64,000 nucleotides of DNA from assembly GCF_002920915.1 (NCBI RefSeq), contig NZ_PQVF01000011.1, positions 62,308-126,307 on the forward strand. The letters run 5' to 3'. This document shows, piece after piece, positions 1 through 8,442 of the stretch. The notes beneath the pieces are model-generated. The model had not been told where the DNA came from, made no database searches, and was given only the letters and a program-made list of their open reading frames with translations. Every line of letters begins with the position of its first letter. Position 1 is the first letter of the stretch. The position numbers and the translations under genes were made by a program. This DNA comes from Solitalea longa. Its GTDB lineage: Bacteria; Bacteroidota; Bacteroidia; Sphingobacteriales; Sphingobacteriaceae.

Positions 1-461
1 TAACTTCCCACTTCAAGATTATTACTATTAAATGTTGAAACTGCCTCATTCTTTATATTGCCAGTTCCGTAAGCTTTCGAAGATACATCAATCAGCAATT
101 CGGAATGTGTGCGATAATCGAGCAGGATTTTGGCTGCGATCCAATTGATGGAAGTAGTACCAACCCAATAGTTTACATTCTGTGGATTTGCAAGAGGGGG
201 AATATGATAAAGCGTGCGGCTTTTGTTTAATGCATTATTTCGAAGTAAAGTATCTGCATCACCAAAAATCCTTGTATCGGCTGTAAATGAAGGAATGAAG
301 CAATTGAATTGAACCAAGTTACAATCACTTTTTAAAACTCTTATCGCAGGGTTTTCAAGCGATTCAAACAGTGTTCCAGAGCCAAACACAGCAATTCGTT
401 GCGCAAAAACCGCTGATGAAAGCAATAATAAAGTAATAATGAGCGTAAGGCGTTGTTTCAT
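1..461 (-). CDS. Secreted protein, N-terminal part (cut by window edge)
   Basis: An open frame runs from an ATG at 461 to the left edge with no stop, giving about 153 residues. It begins with a signal peptide (MKQRLTLIITLLLLSSAVFA, then Q), so the product is exported. The mature start (GSGTLFESLENPAI and so on) resembles the opening of the Bacteroidota DUF5723-type outer-membrane proteins, but this is a weak resemblance from memory. The C-terminal part lies outside the window, so no function can be assigned. The gene is transcribed away from its neighbour at 595 with a 130-base gap. Confidence 0.6.
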   Translation of the reverse strand, partial: MKQRLTLIITLLLLSSAVFAQRIAVFGSGTLFESLENPAIRVLKSDCNLVQFNCFIPSFTADTRIFGDADTLLRNNALNKSRTLYHIPPLANPQNVNYWVGTTSINWIAAKILLDYRTHSELLIDVSSKAYGTGNIKNEAVSTFNSNNLEVGS

Positions 462-594
462 ACGATACAAGCAGTTAATAAAGGCAGACGTTTATGATTA
501 ATTATTTTTATACTGAACGCCAAACAGATAGTTTCATTCAAAAACGAAAAAATATTCAATTGTTACACAACACTATATAAGTTTTTTCTCTTGA

Positions 595-3321
595 TTATTT
601 CTTGTAAATGATCACCTTTTTATTTGAAGTACCCGTTATAACCGTTGCGTTCTTGTACAATTTTGAATTATATACAGTAAAGAGAGAATTGCCATTTATC
701 GGAAAACCGGAAACCAGTTCACCTTTCTCGGTTAATTCAATTAGCTGACTAGTTTCAGGCAGATGCACACCTATACTATATTTATCAGGAGTCTGTTCAA
801 AAAATTGAATCTTCGGAGAAACCTGACCAACTTCAGGTTCGTAATCATAGATCAATGAGCCGTCGGTTGAGTAAACAAACAAATGGTTTTTGTCGAAGAA
901 AACATATTCCGGCTTTTGATCCCCCACAATATTACGCATAGCGAACAAATGTTTTTCCGACCAGGTGCCCAGGCTTTTGGAGCGTAATCGTCCATCAAAA
1001 AATATAGTTACGATGTTTCCTGCTGTATCAGTACTAACGAATTTTGAATCAGTTGCCGAGCGATTCGTCACTGGATAAAAATCATTATTCACTTTATTAG
1101 GAAGCTTTCCATTTGTTAAAGTTTTTCCTTTTCGGTCGTAAAAACAGAATTTATTATCCTTGGTGACTGTAAATAAAAAGGTAATTCCAGCCACCTTCGC
1201 CATTTGGAAGCCTTTCTCAATGTAGCCTGCATTTTGTTTCGGATTCCAGCCTTCCACGGCCTTTGCCGAAAGATCAAATACATATACTGATTTATTATTA
1301 AAGCAGGTGAAAATCCGGTAGTCCTGCGTTCCTTCGTAATCAAAAACCGACACAGGAGCTGTACATTTCTTTTTAAATACTATTGGGAACCCAGGTAAAG
1401 GTTTGGCATTCTCATCACAGGCATACAGCTTTGACGAAGTATTAAAAATCAGGATGGGTTTTCCATCCCTTTCTTTAACGTTTACATTTCCTAAAAGCGG
1501 ATTGTCCAGTTTCAGTTTCCAAAGTAACCTTCCCGCTTCATTTACCAAATACATTTGATTTTGCTTATCCACTAAAACAAAGGCATCATCGCCTTTTTCA
1601 AGCTTCAAATTCAATGGCTGCTTTAAAAGGTCGGCATCCAGGTTAAAGGTGGTTGCTATTTGGTAAGAAGCAGAATCGATTGTTTCCTTGGGCTTTTCTG
1701 AATGAGGCAAATAAAGCAGGTTTAAATTGCTAAAGAATTCCCCTTCGCTTGAGTTTAACTGAAATGTTAATCCATAGTAATTTGAAAAACCATTTGCGCC
1801 TTTTACAAAATCAGTAAACTCCTTATTTATCCCACCAGCTAGCATATTTTGACTATTGGCTCTATTCAGGTAAATGTAAATGTTCGACTGTTCATTAATA
1901 TAATTTGCAAATGATTGATAGTCTTTATCGCTTTGCAAGGGGTTAACCTGCAAATATTCATCTATAAAATTTTGAAGACTACTTTGAGAAATTGCCGCGA
2001 TCAAATATTTATCGACAATAGCCATATAAGGTCGTTTAATTTCTTTAAAAATCGGGCCTAATGCATTCGTCAAAACATCAGGATAATTAAGATAAATAAC
2101 AGAAAACCCTTTATACTGGGTAGTACGGTTCGATAGCTGATCGCGTTTGCTGCCTTTTTCAATAATTTTCTGAAAATATTCGATTGCTTTTGATGTGTCC
2201 TTTAAAGCTATGATAGCTAGTTGTTCTTCAGACGCCCGAGCACCGCTGTTTTCATAAATTGCAAGGGCAAACTCATTACCCATAAAACTGGCCCAATCAT
2301 TTTCAAAATCAGCTTTATAAGCTTTGTTAAACTCGCCCAACCATTTTTCATAAGAGGCCATTTGCTTTTTCTGCCCTAAATAAACTTTCTGATCTTTTTT
2401 AAACTGTCCATAATTATCAATTCCAAAATCAATCAAAACAGCTGTTTTAGCTGAAACTACTCTGGGAATTTTAACAATTTGGGGCTTTTGATTTAAAAAC
2501 ATAGCCAGATACTCAGAGTTGGTTAAACTTGCCTCGGTAATTCCATTAAACATCAAAGCATCACTCTTATAGTTCAAATTCAAATTGCTCGATTTCGCAA
2601 TCTCCGTTAAAAAAGAAAACGTTTCCTTATTTGGTTGCGGAAGAAATATATCAATGAAAGAGCTCAAATTGCTGTAATTTATATACAAGCTAGCCTGAAC
2701 AGCCCGGGTTTGATTATTATCAACTTTAATTAAGTTTTCCAGCGCTTTTCCTTCTTGATGTAATTGGAGGTCCAGACTCTGCTCCAGGAGGTGCTTATCG
2801 AAACTACCCACTAACAAACCATTATAACGACAAAAAACAAATGGTTCGTTATTGGTGGTTTGCATGGTATAGATAGTGATATCTGAAAATTTGGAAGCGC
2901 TATATCTTCCTTTGTTTTCCTCATCGATTAAATGCTCAAAAAATTTATCCGACAAATTATCCTCAATCGGTATAATAAATAACATTCCGGCTTTGCCAGA
3001 GCTATCCACATGTGAGGAAATAAGAATTCGCTGATCATTTAAAACCTGGTTTAAATCGGCATGCTGAAGGAATGACTTATTCAAATCATTCAGTTTATTT
3101 AATTGTTGAGCAGTGAATAGGTTTTCAAGTAATTTACTTTTCTTAACCAGGGTAAAAAACTCATTGCTATGCTGAAGATCAACCACCAACGCTGCCGACG
3201 CCGGTATAGCTTTTAATGGTTGCGATTGTGCAAGACTGGAATTGAGGCTTCTGAAATAGAAAAAGACAATGGTGACCACTGCCACCACCAAAACTATAAC
3301 TGCTGCCAGAAATTTGTTCAT
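595..3321 (-). CDS. Membrane-anchored DUF3352-like protein with C-terminal propeller-like region
   Basis: This is a 908-residue protein with one N-terminal membrane anchor (residues about 5-23) and a long extracytoplasmic part. The first two thirds (PASAALVVDLQ, ALAIYENSG and similar) look like the DUF3352 type of Bacteroidota envelope protein. From about residue 580 there are short beta-blade repeats (for example VDKQNQMYLVNEAGRLLWKL) and two GFPI motifs (PLPGFPIV, VSGFPING), which suggest a PQQ/FG-GAP-like beta-propeller. No catalytic residues are recognisable. It is divergent from the DUF423 gene at 3430. The cellular role is unknown; a scaffold or binding protein at the cell envelope is an inference. 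Confidence 0.6.
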   Translation of the reverse strand: MNKFLAAVIVLVVAVVTIVFFYFRSLNSSLAQSQPLKAIPASAALVVDLQHSNEFFTLVKKSKLLENLFTAQQLNKLNDLNKSFLQHADLNQVLNDQRILISSHVDSSGKAGMLFIIPIEDNLSDKFFEHLIDEENKGRYSASKFSDITIYTMQTTNNEPFVFCRYNGLLVGSFDKHLLEQSLDLQLHQEGKALENLIKVDNNQTRAVQASLYINYSNLSSFIDIFLPQPNKETFSFLTEIAKSSNLNLNYKSDALMFNGITEASLTNSEYLAMFLNQKPQIVKIPRVVSAKTAVLIDFGIDNYGQFKKDQKVYLGQKKQMASYEKWLGEFNKAYKADFENDWASFMGNEFALAIYENSGARASEEQLAIIALKDTSKAIEYFQKIIEKGSKRDQLSNRTTQYKGFSVIYLNYPDVLTNALGPIFKEIKRPYMAIVDKYLIAAISQSSLQNFIDEYLQVNPLQSDKDYQSFANYINEQSNIYIYLNRANSQNMLAGGINKEFTDFVKGANGFSNYYGLTFQLNSSEGEFFSNLNLLYLPHSEKPKETIDSASYQIATTFNLDADLLKQPLNLKLEKGDDAFVLVDKQNQMYLVNEAGRLLWKLKLDNPLLGNVNVKERDGKPILIFNTSSKLYACDENAKPLPGFPIVFKKKCTAPVSVFDYEGTQDYRIFTCFNNKSVYVFDLSAKAVEGWNPKQNAGYIEKGFQMAKVAGITFLFTVTKDNKFCFYDRKGKTLTNGKLPNKVNNDFYPVTNRSATDSKFVSTDTAGNIVTIFFDGRLRSKSLGTWSEKHLFAMRNIVGDQKPEYVFFDKNHLFVYSTDGSLIYDYEPEVGQVSPKIQFFEQTPDKYSIGVHLPETSQLIELTEKGELVSGFPINGNSLFTVYNSKLYKNATVITGTSNKKVIIYKK

Positions 3322-3364
3322 TGAAGATGATTTTAAACAAAAATATACTTTTACATTTTCTATT

Positions 3365-3381
3365 GTTTACTTATTGTAAAC
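3365..3381. promoter_or_regulatory. Inverted repeat in divergent promoter region
   Basis: GTTTAC-ttatt-GTAAAC is a perfect 6-bp inverted repeat with a 5-base spacer between the divergent genes starting at 3321 and 3430. A Bacteroidota-type -7 box (TAATTTTG, 3388-3395) lies just downstream, so the repeat falls where the -33 region of the rightward gene would be. It could be an operator. No regulator is linked to it. Confidence 0.35.
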
Positions 3382-3429
3382 TGTTGCTAATTTTGTTTCC
3401 TATACATTAATCAAGTTAACCTTCCGTAC

Positions 3430-3822
3430 ATGCAAAAACAAGTTTTAATGACTGCGGCTTTTTCAGGAGCCTTAGCAGTTGGTTTAGGCGCCTTTGGAGC
3501 GCATGGCCTTAAACCTTTATTAACTGACTACCAGATTTCTATTTGGGAAAAAGGTATTCAATATCAGTTTTACCATACCATTGTCTTACTTGTTCTTGCA
3601 TTTTATCCTAAAATCTCTGTTAAAAGTTCATTTTTACGGGCTGTTTGGTTCTTCATTGCCGGCATTATTTTATTCTCAGGCTCCCTCTATTTTTTGGCTA
3701 TAAAAGATGTAATTGGTCTTGAAAATGCAAGATTTATAGGCATACTTACCCCTATAGGAGGTATTGCTTTTATTTTAGGCTGGATGTCTATCTTTATAGG
3801 AGCAATGCGCGAGCGCATTTAA
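3430..3822 (+). CDS. DUF423 family small membrane protein (YgdD-like)
   Basis: This 130-residue protein has four hydrophobic segments and the family hallmarks FGAFGAHGLK near the N-terminus and KGIQYQFYHT before the second segment. The length is normal for DUF423. The family lies in the inner membrane and has no established function. A -7 type promoter box (TAATTTTG) lies about 35 bases upstream of the ATG. priA follows after about 80 bases on the same strand, so the two may be cotranscribed. Confidence 0.85.
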   Translation: MQKQVLMTAAFSGALAVGLGAFGAHGLKPLLTDYQISIWEKGIQYQFYHTIVLLVLAFYPKISVKSSFLRAVWFFIAGIILFSGSLYFLAIKDVIGLENARFIGILTPIGGIAFILGWMSIFIGAMRERI

Positions 3823-3903
3823 TTACCATTTAGAAATTTGAGCTGCGATTTATATTTTAGATTGACGCAGATTAAAACTTCTAAAACCACACTTCAAACT
3901 TAT

Positions 3904-6387
3904 ATGCTAAAACTCCATACGGGTGAATATAACGATCGGGTAACTCTATTCGCTGAAGTTATTTTACCCTTAGCCATTTCACGCAATTACACCTATCGGG
4001 TACCCTACGAATATAACCAAAGCATTCAGATTGGTCAGCGTGTTGTGGTTCAGTTTGGCAAAAACAAGATCTATACCGCTTTGGTTCATCAATTGACAAC
4101 CGATGCACCAGCCCTTTACGAGGCAAAATACATCATCTCTATTCTCGACGAAAGGCCGTTGGTTACAGAAAACCAGTTGAGATTATGGCAATGGATTTCG
4201 TCGTACTATATGTGCTATATAGGCGAGGTGATGAATGCGGCCTTGCCAACTGCCATGAAATTGGCAAGTGAAACCAAAATTTTGCTAAACCGTGAACAAG
4301 AGTTTGATAAAAACCTTTTAAACGACAAAGAGTTTTTAGTGGTTGAAGCGTTGGAAGTAAAGGATGAATTGAGTATTAATGATGTAATGAAAGTGTTAGG
4401 CCAGAAAAGCGTAATGCCGCTCATTAAATCACTTACTGAAAAACAAATTGTCTTAATTTCTGAAGAGTTAAATAACCGTTATAAGCCTAAAATTGAAACC
4501 TTTGTAAAGCTTCATCGGGTTTATAATGATCAGAATCAGCTTAAGGAGTTGTTCTCTATACTGGAAAGGGCTCCTAAGCAAGTTGACCTGCTGATGGTTT
4601 ATCTTCGACTTTCTAAAATGCAGCCTTCAATTACTAAAAAACAACTGATGGAAGAAAGCGGTTCATCGCCTGCAGCTTTCAATGCCTTGGTTGAGAAGGA
4701 CATCTTCCGATTAGAAAAAAAAGAAGTAAGTCGTTTTTCAGAACCAGAGATCGAACTGATAAAAAATTATACATTATCAGCTGCCCAGCAAACCGCCTTC
4801 GAAGAAATCTCGGAAGGACTCAGTGAAAAGAAACCTGTTTTATTGCACGGTGTTACTGCTTCGGGCAAGACTCAGATCTATATAAAACTAATTGAAAACT
4901 GCATAAAGGAAGGTCGGCAGGCTCTTTATCTTTTGCCGGAAATTGCACTTACCGCTCAAATGATTCAACGCTTACAAGCTTATTTTGGCGACAATGTAGG
5001 TGTTTATCACTCTAAATACAACGATAACGAACGTGCCGAAGTGTGGCAAAAAACGCTGAACAATCAATACAAAATAATCTTAGGCGCTCGTTCTTCTGTT
5101 TTTTTACCCTATGCTAACTTAGGTTTGATCATTGTTGATGAAGAACACGAAAACTCATTTAAACAGTTTGATCCCGCCCCTCGTTACAATGCACGAGATA
5201 CAGCTTTGTTTCTTGCCAATTTGCATGGTTCTAACATTTTGTTAGGCTCAGCAACACCATCTGTTGAAAGTTATTACAACGCCACCAGTAATCGCTATAA
5301 ATTGGTTTCATTGAACGAGCGTTTTGGAGGTGTTCAACTTCCAGAAATACAAGTTGCCGATTTACAGCAGGAACGCAAGCAAAAGTCAATGCGTTCACAT
5401 TTTTCCGGACTACTTTATACCGAAATTGAGCTGGCCCTTAACCGCAAGGAACAAGTAATTCTTTTTCAAAATCGCCGTGGATATGCACCTATGTTAATGT
5501 GTGGTACCTGTGGATTTACACCCAAGTGCGTTAATTGCGATATAAGTCTTACCTATCATAAGCACGACAACAAGCTTCATTGTCATTATTGCGGATTTAA
5601 GGAGGATATTTTTTATCGATGCCCGGCATGCGGAAGCACACAGGTAGAACAAAAGGGATTTGGAACCGAAAAAATTGAAGATGAGTTGGCCATTCTTCTT
5701 CCAAACGCCCGTATTGCTCGTATGGATCTCGATTCCACCCGTAGCAAATACGGTTACCAGCAGTTGATTAACGATTTTGAGGAGCGGAAGATAGATATTT
5801 TGGTAGGCACCCAAATGGTTACTAAGGGCCTTGATTTTGAGAACGTAAGTTTAATTGGCGTTTTAAATGCTGATGCGATGCTAAACTACCCTGATTTCAG
5901 GGCATTTGAGCGAAGTTATCAGCTGATGACACAAGTTAGCGGGCGAGCAGGAAGAAGAGCTAGCAGAGGCAAGGTAATTGTTCAGAGCAACCAACCTAAT
6001 CATAAGGTTATAGAATGGGTAATGTACAATAAATACGATCAGCTTTTTAAATCGGAGCTGGCAGAACGTAGCGGATTCCAATACCCCCCGTTTTACCGTT
6101 TAATTCAAATTGATATTAAGAATAAGGATTTAAATCAGGTGAATGAATCGGCCGAGTTTTTGGCTAAAGAATTAAAAGGACAACTGGGTAAACGCGTTCT
6201 GGGACCCGAATTTCCACTGATAGGTCGTATCCGTAATTACTATATCAAAACGTTGCTGATAAAAGTGGAAAAAGAAGGCGTTTCGATAACGAAAGTTAAG
6301 CAGGTTATTCAGGCAGCCATAGATCTTTTTTATACACAAAAAGAAAACCGAAACAGCCTGATTAAAATTGATGTTGATCCGTATTAG
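3904..6387 (+). CDS. priA: Primosomal protein N' (replication restart helicase PriA)
   Basis: PriA is the 3'-to-5' DNA helicase that recognises stalled forks and reloads the replisome. The 827-residue product has an N-terminal fork-binding domain (AEVILPLAISRNYTYRVP), Walker A GVTASGKT near residue 316, a DEEH Walker B box near 411, and the helicase-embedded zinc clusters (CGTCGFTPKC, CDI, CHYC, CPAC) from about 533. C-terminal helicase motifs such as GTQMVTKGLDF follow. I chose the ATG at 3904 because the homologous region begins there. A TTG at 3838 would add 22 residues without family similarity. The stop overlaps the end of the convergent gene at 6384 by four bases. Confidence 0.95.
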   Translation: MLKLHTGEYNDRVTLFAEVILPLAISRNYTYRVPYEYNQSIQIGQRVVVQFGKNKIYTALVHQLTTDAPALYEAKYIISILDERPLVTENQLRLWQWISSYYMCYIGEVMNAALPTAMKLASETKILLNREQEFDKNLLNDKEFLVVEALEVKDELSINDVMKVLGQKSVMPLIKSLTEKQIVLISEELNNRYKPKIETFVKLHRVYNDQNQLKELFSILERAPKQVDLLMVYLRLSKMQPSITKKQLMEESGSSPAAFNALVEKDIFRLEKKEVSRFSEPEIELIKNYTLSAAQQTAFEEISEGLSEKKPVLLHGVTASGKTQIYIKLIENCIKEGRQALYLLPEIALTAQMIQRLQAYFGDNVGVYHSKYNDNERAEVWQKTLNNQYKIILGARSSVFLPYANLGLIIVDEEHENSFKQFDPAPRYNARDTALFLANLHGSNILLGSATPSVESYYNATSNRYKLVSLNERFGGVQLPEIQVADLQQERKQKSMRSHFSGLLYTEIELALNRKEQVILFQNRRGYAPMLMCGTCGFTPKCVNCDISLTYHKHDNKLHCHYCGFKEDIFYRCPACGSTQVEQKGFGTEKIEDELAILLPNARIARMDLDSTRSKYGYQQLINDFEERKIDILVGTQMVTKGLDFENVSLIGVLNADAMLNYPDFRAFERSYQLMTQVSGRAGRRASRGKVIVQSNQPNHKVIEWVMYNKYDQLFKSELAERSGFQYPPFYRLIQIDIKNKDLNQVNESAEFLAKELKGQLGKRVLGPEFPLIGRIRNYYIKTLLIKVEKEGVSITKVKQVIQAAIDLFYTQKENRNSLIKIDVDPY

Positions 6388-7070
6388 TCTTGCGAACCGA
6401 AGTTATAGGTTATTGTTAATCCCGCAACAGGGTTAAATATCGAATCATAATGATAGTCGCCGGGTGTAGTAGTCCTGATACCCGTGCTCACTTGCTCTGA
6501 TTTTATACTTTCATGATACCAAATCCCGGCAAAGCTGGTGGTAGCTGTTAGGGTAATAAAATCAACCGGAAATATTTTAATACCTACAAAAGGAGAATAC
6601 CCCGCTCCGTTTCGATTATTGGTCAATAAAATTTCATTTGCAGTTCCTACGGCAGAATTCCCTTTATAATCAGATCGGTAATAAAACAGGTCAAGACCAA
6701 GAATAGGTCTTACCTTCCCATAAAAATACTCCTTTTCAAAACCTGCACCGATCCTAAACGTTTCATATTTGCCAGTGCTTTGAGGACAAGTTGCACATTC
6801 GGCAGTTGAATTATTATCCTCATAACGGTTATACTGAAATCCGGATCTCCATAAAAACAAATTATTTCTTACTTTAAATACTAATCCATTAATATAATTA
6901 GCCACGTAATTATTATCATTAAAGTCAGAACCGGTTATTGGAAGTTGCTGATTATAACTCATTACATTCAATCCTAAACTAAATTTGTAGGGCGAAATGT
7001 CCTGGGCTTTTACAGCAATAGAAACAAATAATAGAAAAATAAATATGGTTACTGGTTTAAAGTTAGACAT
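6384..7070 (-). CDS. Outer-membrane beta-barrel protein, uncharacterised
   Basis: The 228-residue product has a signal peptide (FIFLLFVSIAVKAQ) and alternating hydrophobic/polar strands ending in a typical barrel C-terminus (VAGLTITYNFGSQD). It contains a CATC motif near residue 93, which may form a disulphide. The length and strand pattern fit a small eight- to ten-stranded outer-membrane barrel of the Bacteroidota type. No specific family is recognised. It converges on priA with overlapping stop codons, so no terminator separates the two. Confidence 0.65.
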   Translation of the reverse strand: MSNFKPVTIFIFLLFVSIAVKAQDISPYKFSLGLNVMSYNQQLPITGSDFNDNNYVANYINGLVFKVRNNLFLWRSGFQYNRYEDNNSTAECATCPQSTGKYETFRIGAGFEKEYFYGKVRPILGLDLFYYRSDYKGNSAVGTANEILLTNNRNGAGYSPFVGIKIFPVDFITLTATTSFAGIWYHESIKSEQVSTGIRTTTPGDYHYDSIFNPVAGLTITYNFGSQD

Positions 7071-7190
7071 GAATTTCAGATTGAGTTATGAAGTAAAAAT
7101 AGAAAAGCATAACAAATAAACCGCGCTGGCATCAAAAATTGAACCATTTTTTCGTAATTTTGATTTTTTATTAACTATAGTTTAAAATTA

Positions 7191-7835
7191 ATGCTCGATT
7201 CGTATAAACATAAAGGATTAAGAAAGGTACTGGTAAAGCAACTTAAGGAAAAAGGCATTAAGGATGAGCTGGTTTTAAAGGCTATTGAGAAAATTCCCCG
7301 TCATTTTTTTATTGAAAAATATGCTGCTGAAGTGGCTTATGCGGATAAGGCTTTGAAAATTGATGCAGGCCAAACGATCTCTCAACCCTACACCGTTGCC
7401 TACCAAACCGAACTTTTGCATATCCAGTCAGGGGAAAAGGTTTTGGAAATTGGTACAGGTTCAGGGTATCAGACTTCAATTTTAATGGAACTTGGTGCCA
7501 ATGTTTATACGATTGAACGCCAAAAAGAATTGTATGATAAAGTTTCCGTGTTTTTACCTAAACTGGGTTATAAACCCAATTTTTATTTAGGTGATGGGTC
7601 AATGGGAATAGCCGATAAGGCCCCATTTAACAAGATCTTGGTAACTGCAGGAGCCCCTAACATTCCGGATACATTATTGAAACAGTTAGCTGTTGGTGGA
7701 GTTATGGTTATTCCGGTAGGCGATGAAAATGTGCAAACAATGACCACCGTTATAAGAGTTTCAGAAACAGAATTTGAAAAGGTAGAATTCGCCCAATTTA
7801 GATTCGTACCATTAATTGGCGACAAAGCCTGGTAA
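7191..7835 (+). CDS. pcm: Protein-L-isoaspartate O-methyltransferase
   Basis: Pcm methylates the abnormal L-isoaspartyl residues that form in ageing proteins, using S-adenosylmethionine, so that they can be repaired. The 214-residue product has the family's conserved pre-motif (GQTISQPYTVAYQTELL), the SAM-binding motif I (VLEIGTGSGYQTSIL) and the post-motifs ILVTAGAP and GGVMVIPVG. The length is standard. It is a single gene, divergent from the barrel protein at 7070 and converging on smpB. Confidence 0.95.
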   Translation: MLDSYKHKGLRKVLVKQLKEKGIKDELVLKAIEKIPRHFFIEKYAAEVAYADKALKIDAGQTISQPYTVAYQTELLHIQSGEKVLEIGTGSGYQTSILMELGANVYTIERQKELYDKVSVFLPKLGYKPNFYLGDGSMGIADKAPFNKILVTAGAPNIPDTLLKQLAVGGVMVIPVGDENVQTMTTVIRVSETEFEKVEFAQFRFVPLIGDKAW

Positions 7836-7846
7836 ATTTATTAATA

Positions 7847-7896
7847 TAGATTTACGATTACAGATTGGGGCAATTCAATTTAAAATCGTAAATCTA
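7847..7896. repeat. Intergenic palindrome (13-bp arms)
   Basis: TAGATTTACGATT (7847-7859) and AATCGTAAATCTA (7884-7896) form a perfect inverted repeat with a 24-base loop, between the convergent pcm and smpB genes. The following bases CTACAATTTACG continue the same word pattern into the end of smpB. It could act as a terminator stem, but there is no T-run. The wording resembles the intergenic element at 50775-50855. Confidence 0.55.
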
Positions 7897-7900
7897 TCTT

Positions 7901-8353
7901 CTACAATTTACGCAATCGTCCCATTTCCACTTTAGCATCTCTTTCCTTAATGCTTTCTCGTTTATCGAACTCTTTTTTACCCTGAGCCAGCGCAATTTCT
8001 ATTTTAGCGAAGCCGCGTTCGTTAACAAACATGTATAAGGGAACAATTGTAAAGCCTTTTTCCTTGGTTTTTTGAACGAGTTTTTTCAGTTCCTTTTTTT
8101 GTAAAAGCAACACTCTATCGCGTTTGGCTTCATGATTATAAAATGACCCATGCGAATACTCCGCAATATGCATGTTACGGATGTATAACTGATCATCCAT
8201 AAATGCGCAAAATGCATCATTTATATTGACTTTACCTTCTCTAACCGATTTAATTTCGGTACCCAGCAATTTAACTCCAGCCGAATACTTATCGATAATA
8301 TGGTATTCGAAATAAGCCTTCTTATTTTTTATATTGATATTGTTTGATGACAT
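7901..8353 (-). CDS. smpB: SsrA-binding protein SmpB
   Basis: SmpB binds tmRNA and carries it to ribosomes stalled on broken messages (trans-translation). The 150-residue product shows the family core (AYFEYHIIDKYSAGVKLLGTEIKS), the middle signature YSHGSFYNHEAKRDRVLLL, and the basic C-terminal tail (KKEFDKRESIKERDAKVEMGRL) that enters the mRNA channel. The length is typical. Its RNA partner, the tmRNA gene, is at 58221 in this same window. An AT-rich palindrome separates it from pcm. Confidence 0.97.
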   Translation of the reverse strand: MSSNNINIKNKKAYFEYHIIDKYSAGVKLLGTEIKSVREGKVNINDAFCAFMDDQLYIRNMHIAEYSHGSFYNHEAKRDRVLLLQKKELKKLVQKTKEKGFTIVPLYMFVNERGFAKIEIALAQGKKEFDKRESIKERDAKVEMGRLRKL

Positions 8354-8442
8354 GCAAATAAAAACGAATGGATTCCGCGTTGTTAAGAATGAGTTTTAAT
8401 TCATTTTTTAACTGATACGGCATTTTGTAAATTCAACCTTTA

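Noticed and set aside
3838-3903. TTG start that would extend priA by 22 residues
   Set aside because: Homology to PriA begins at or after the ATG at 3904. The extension has no family similarity.
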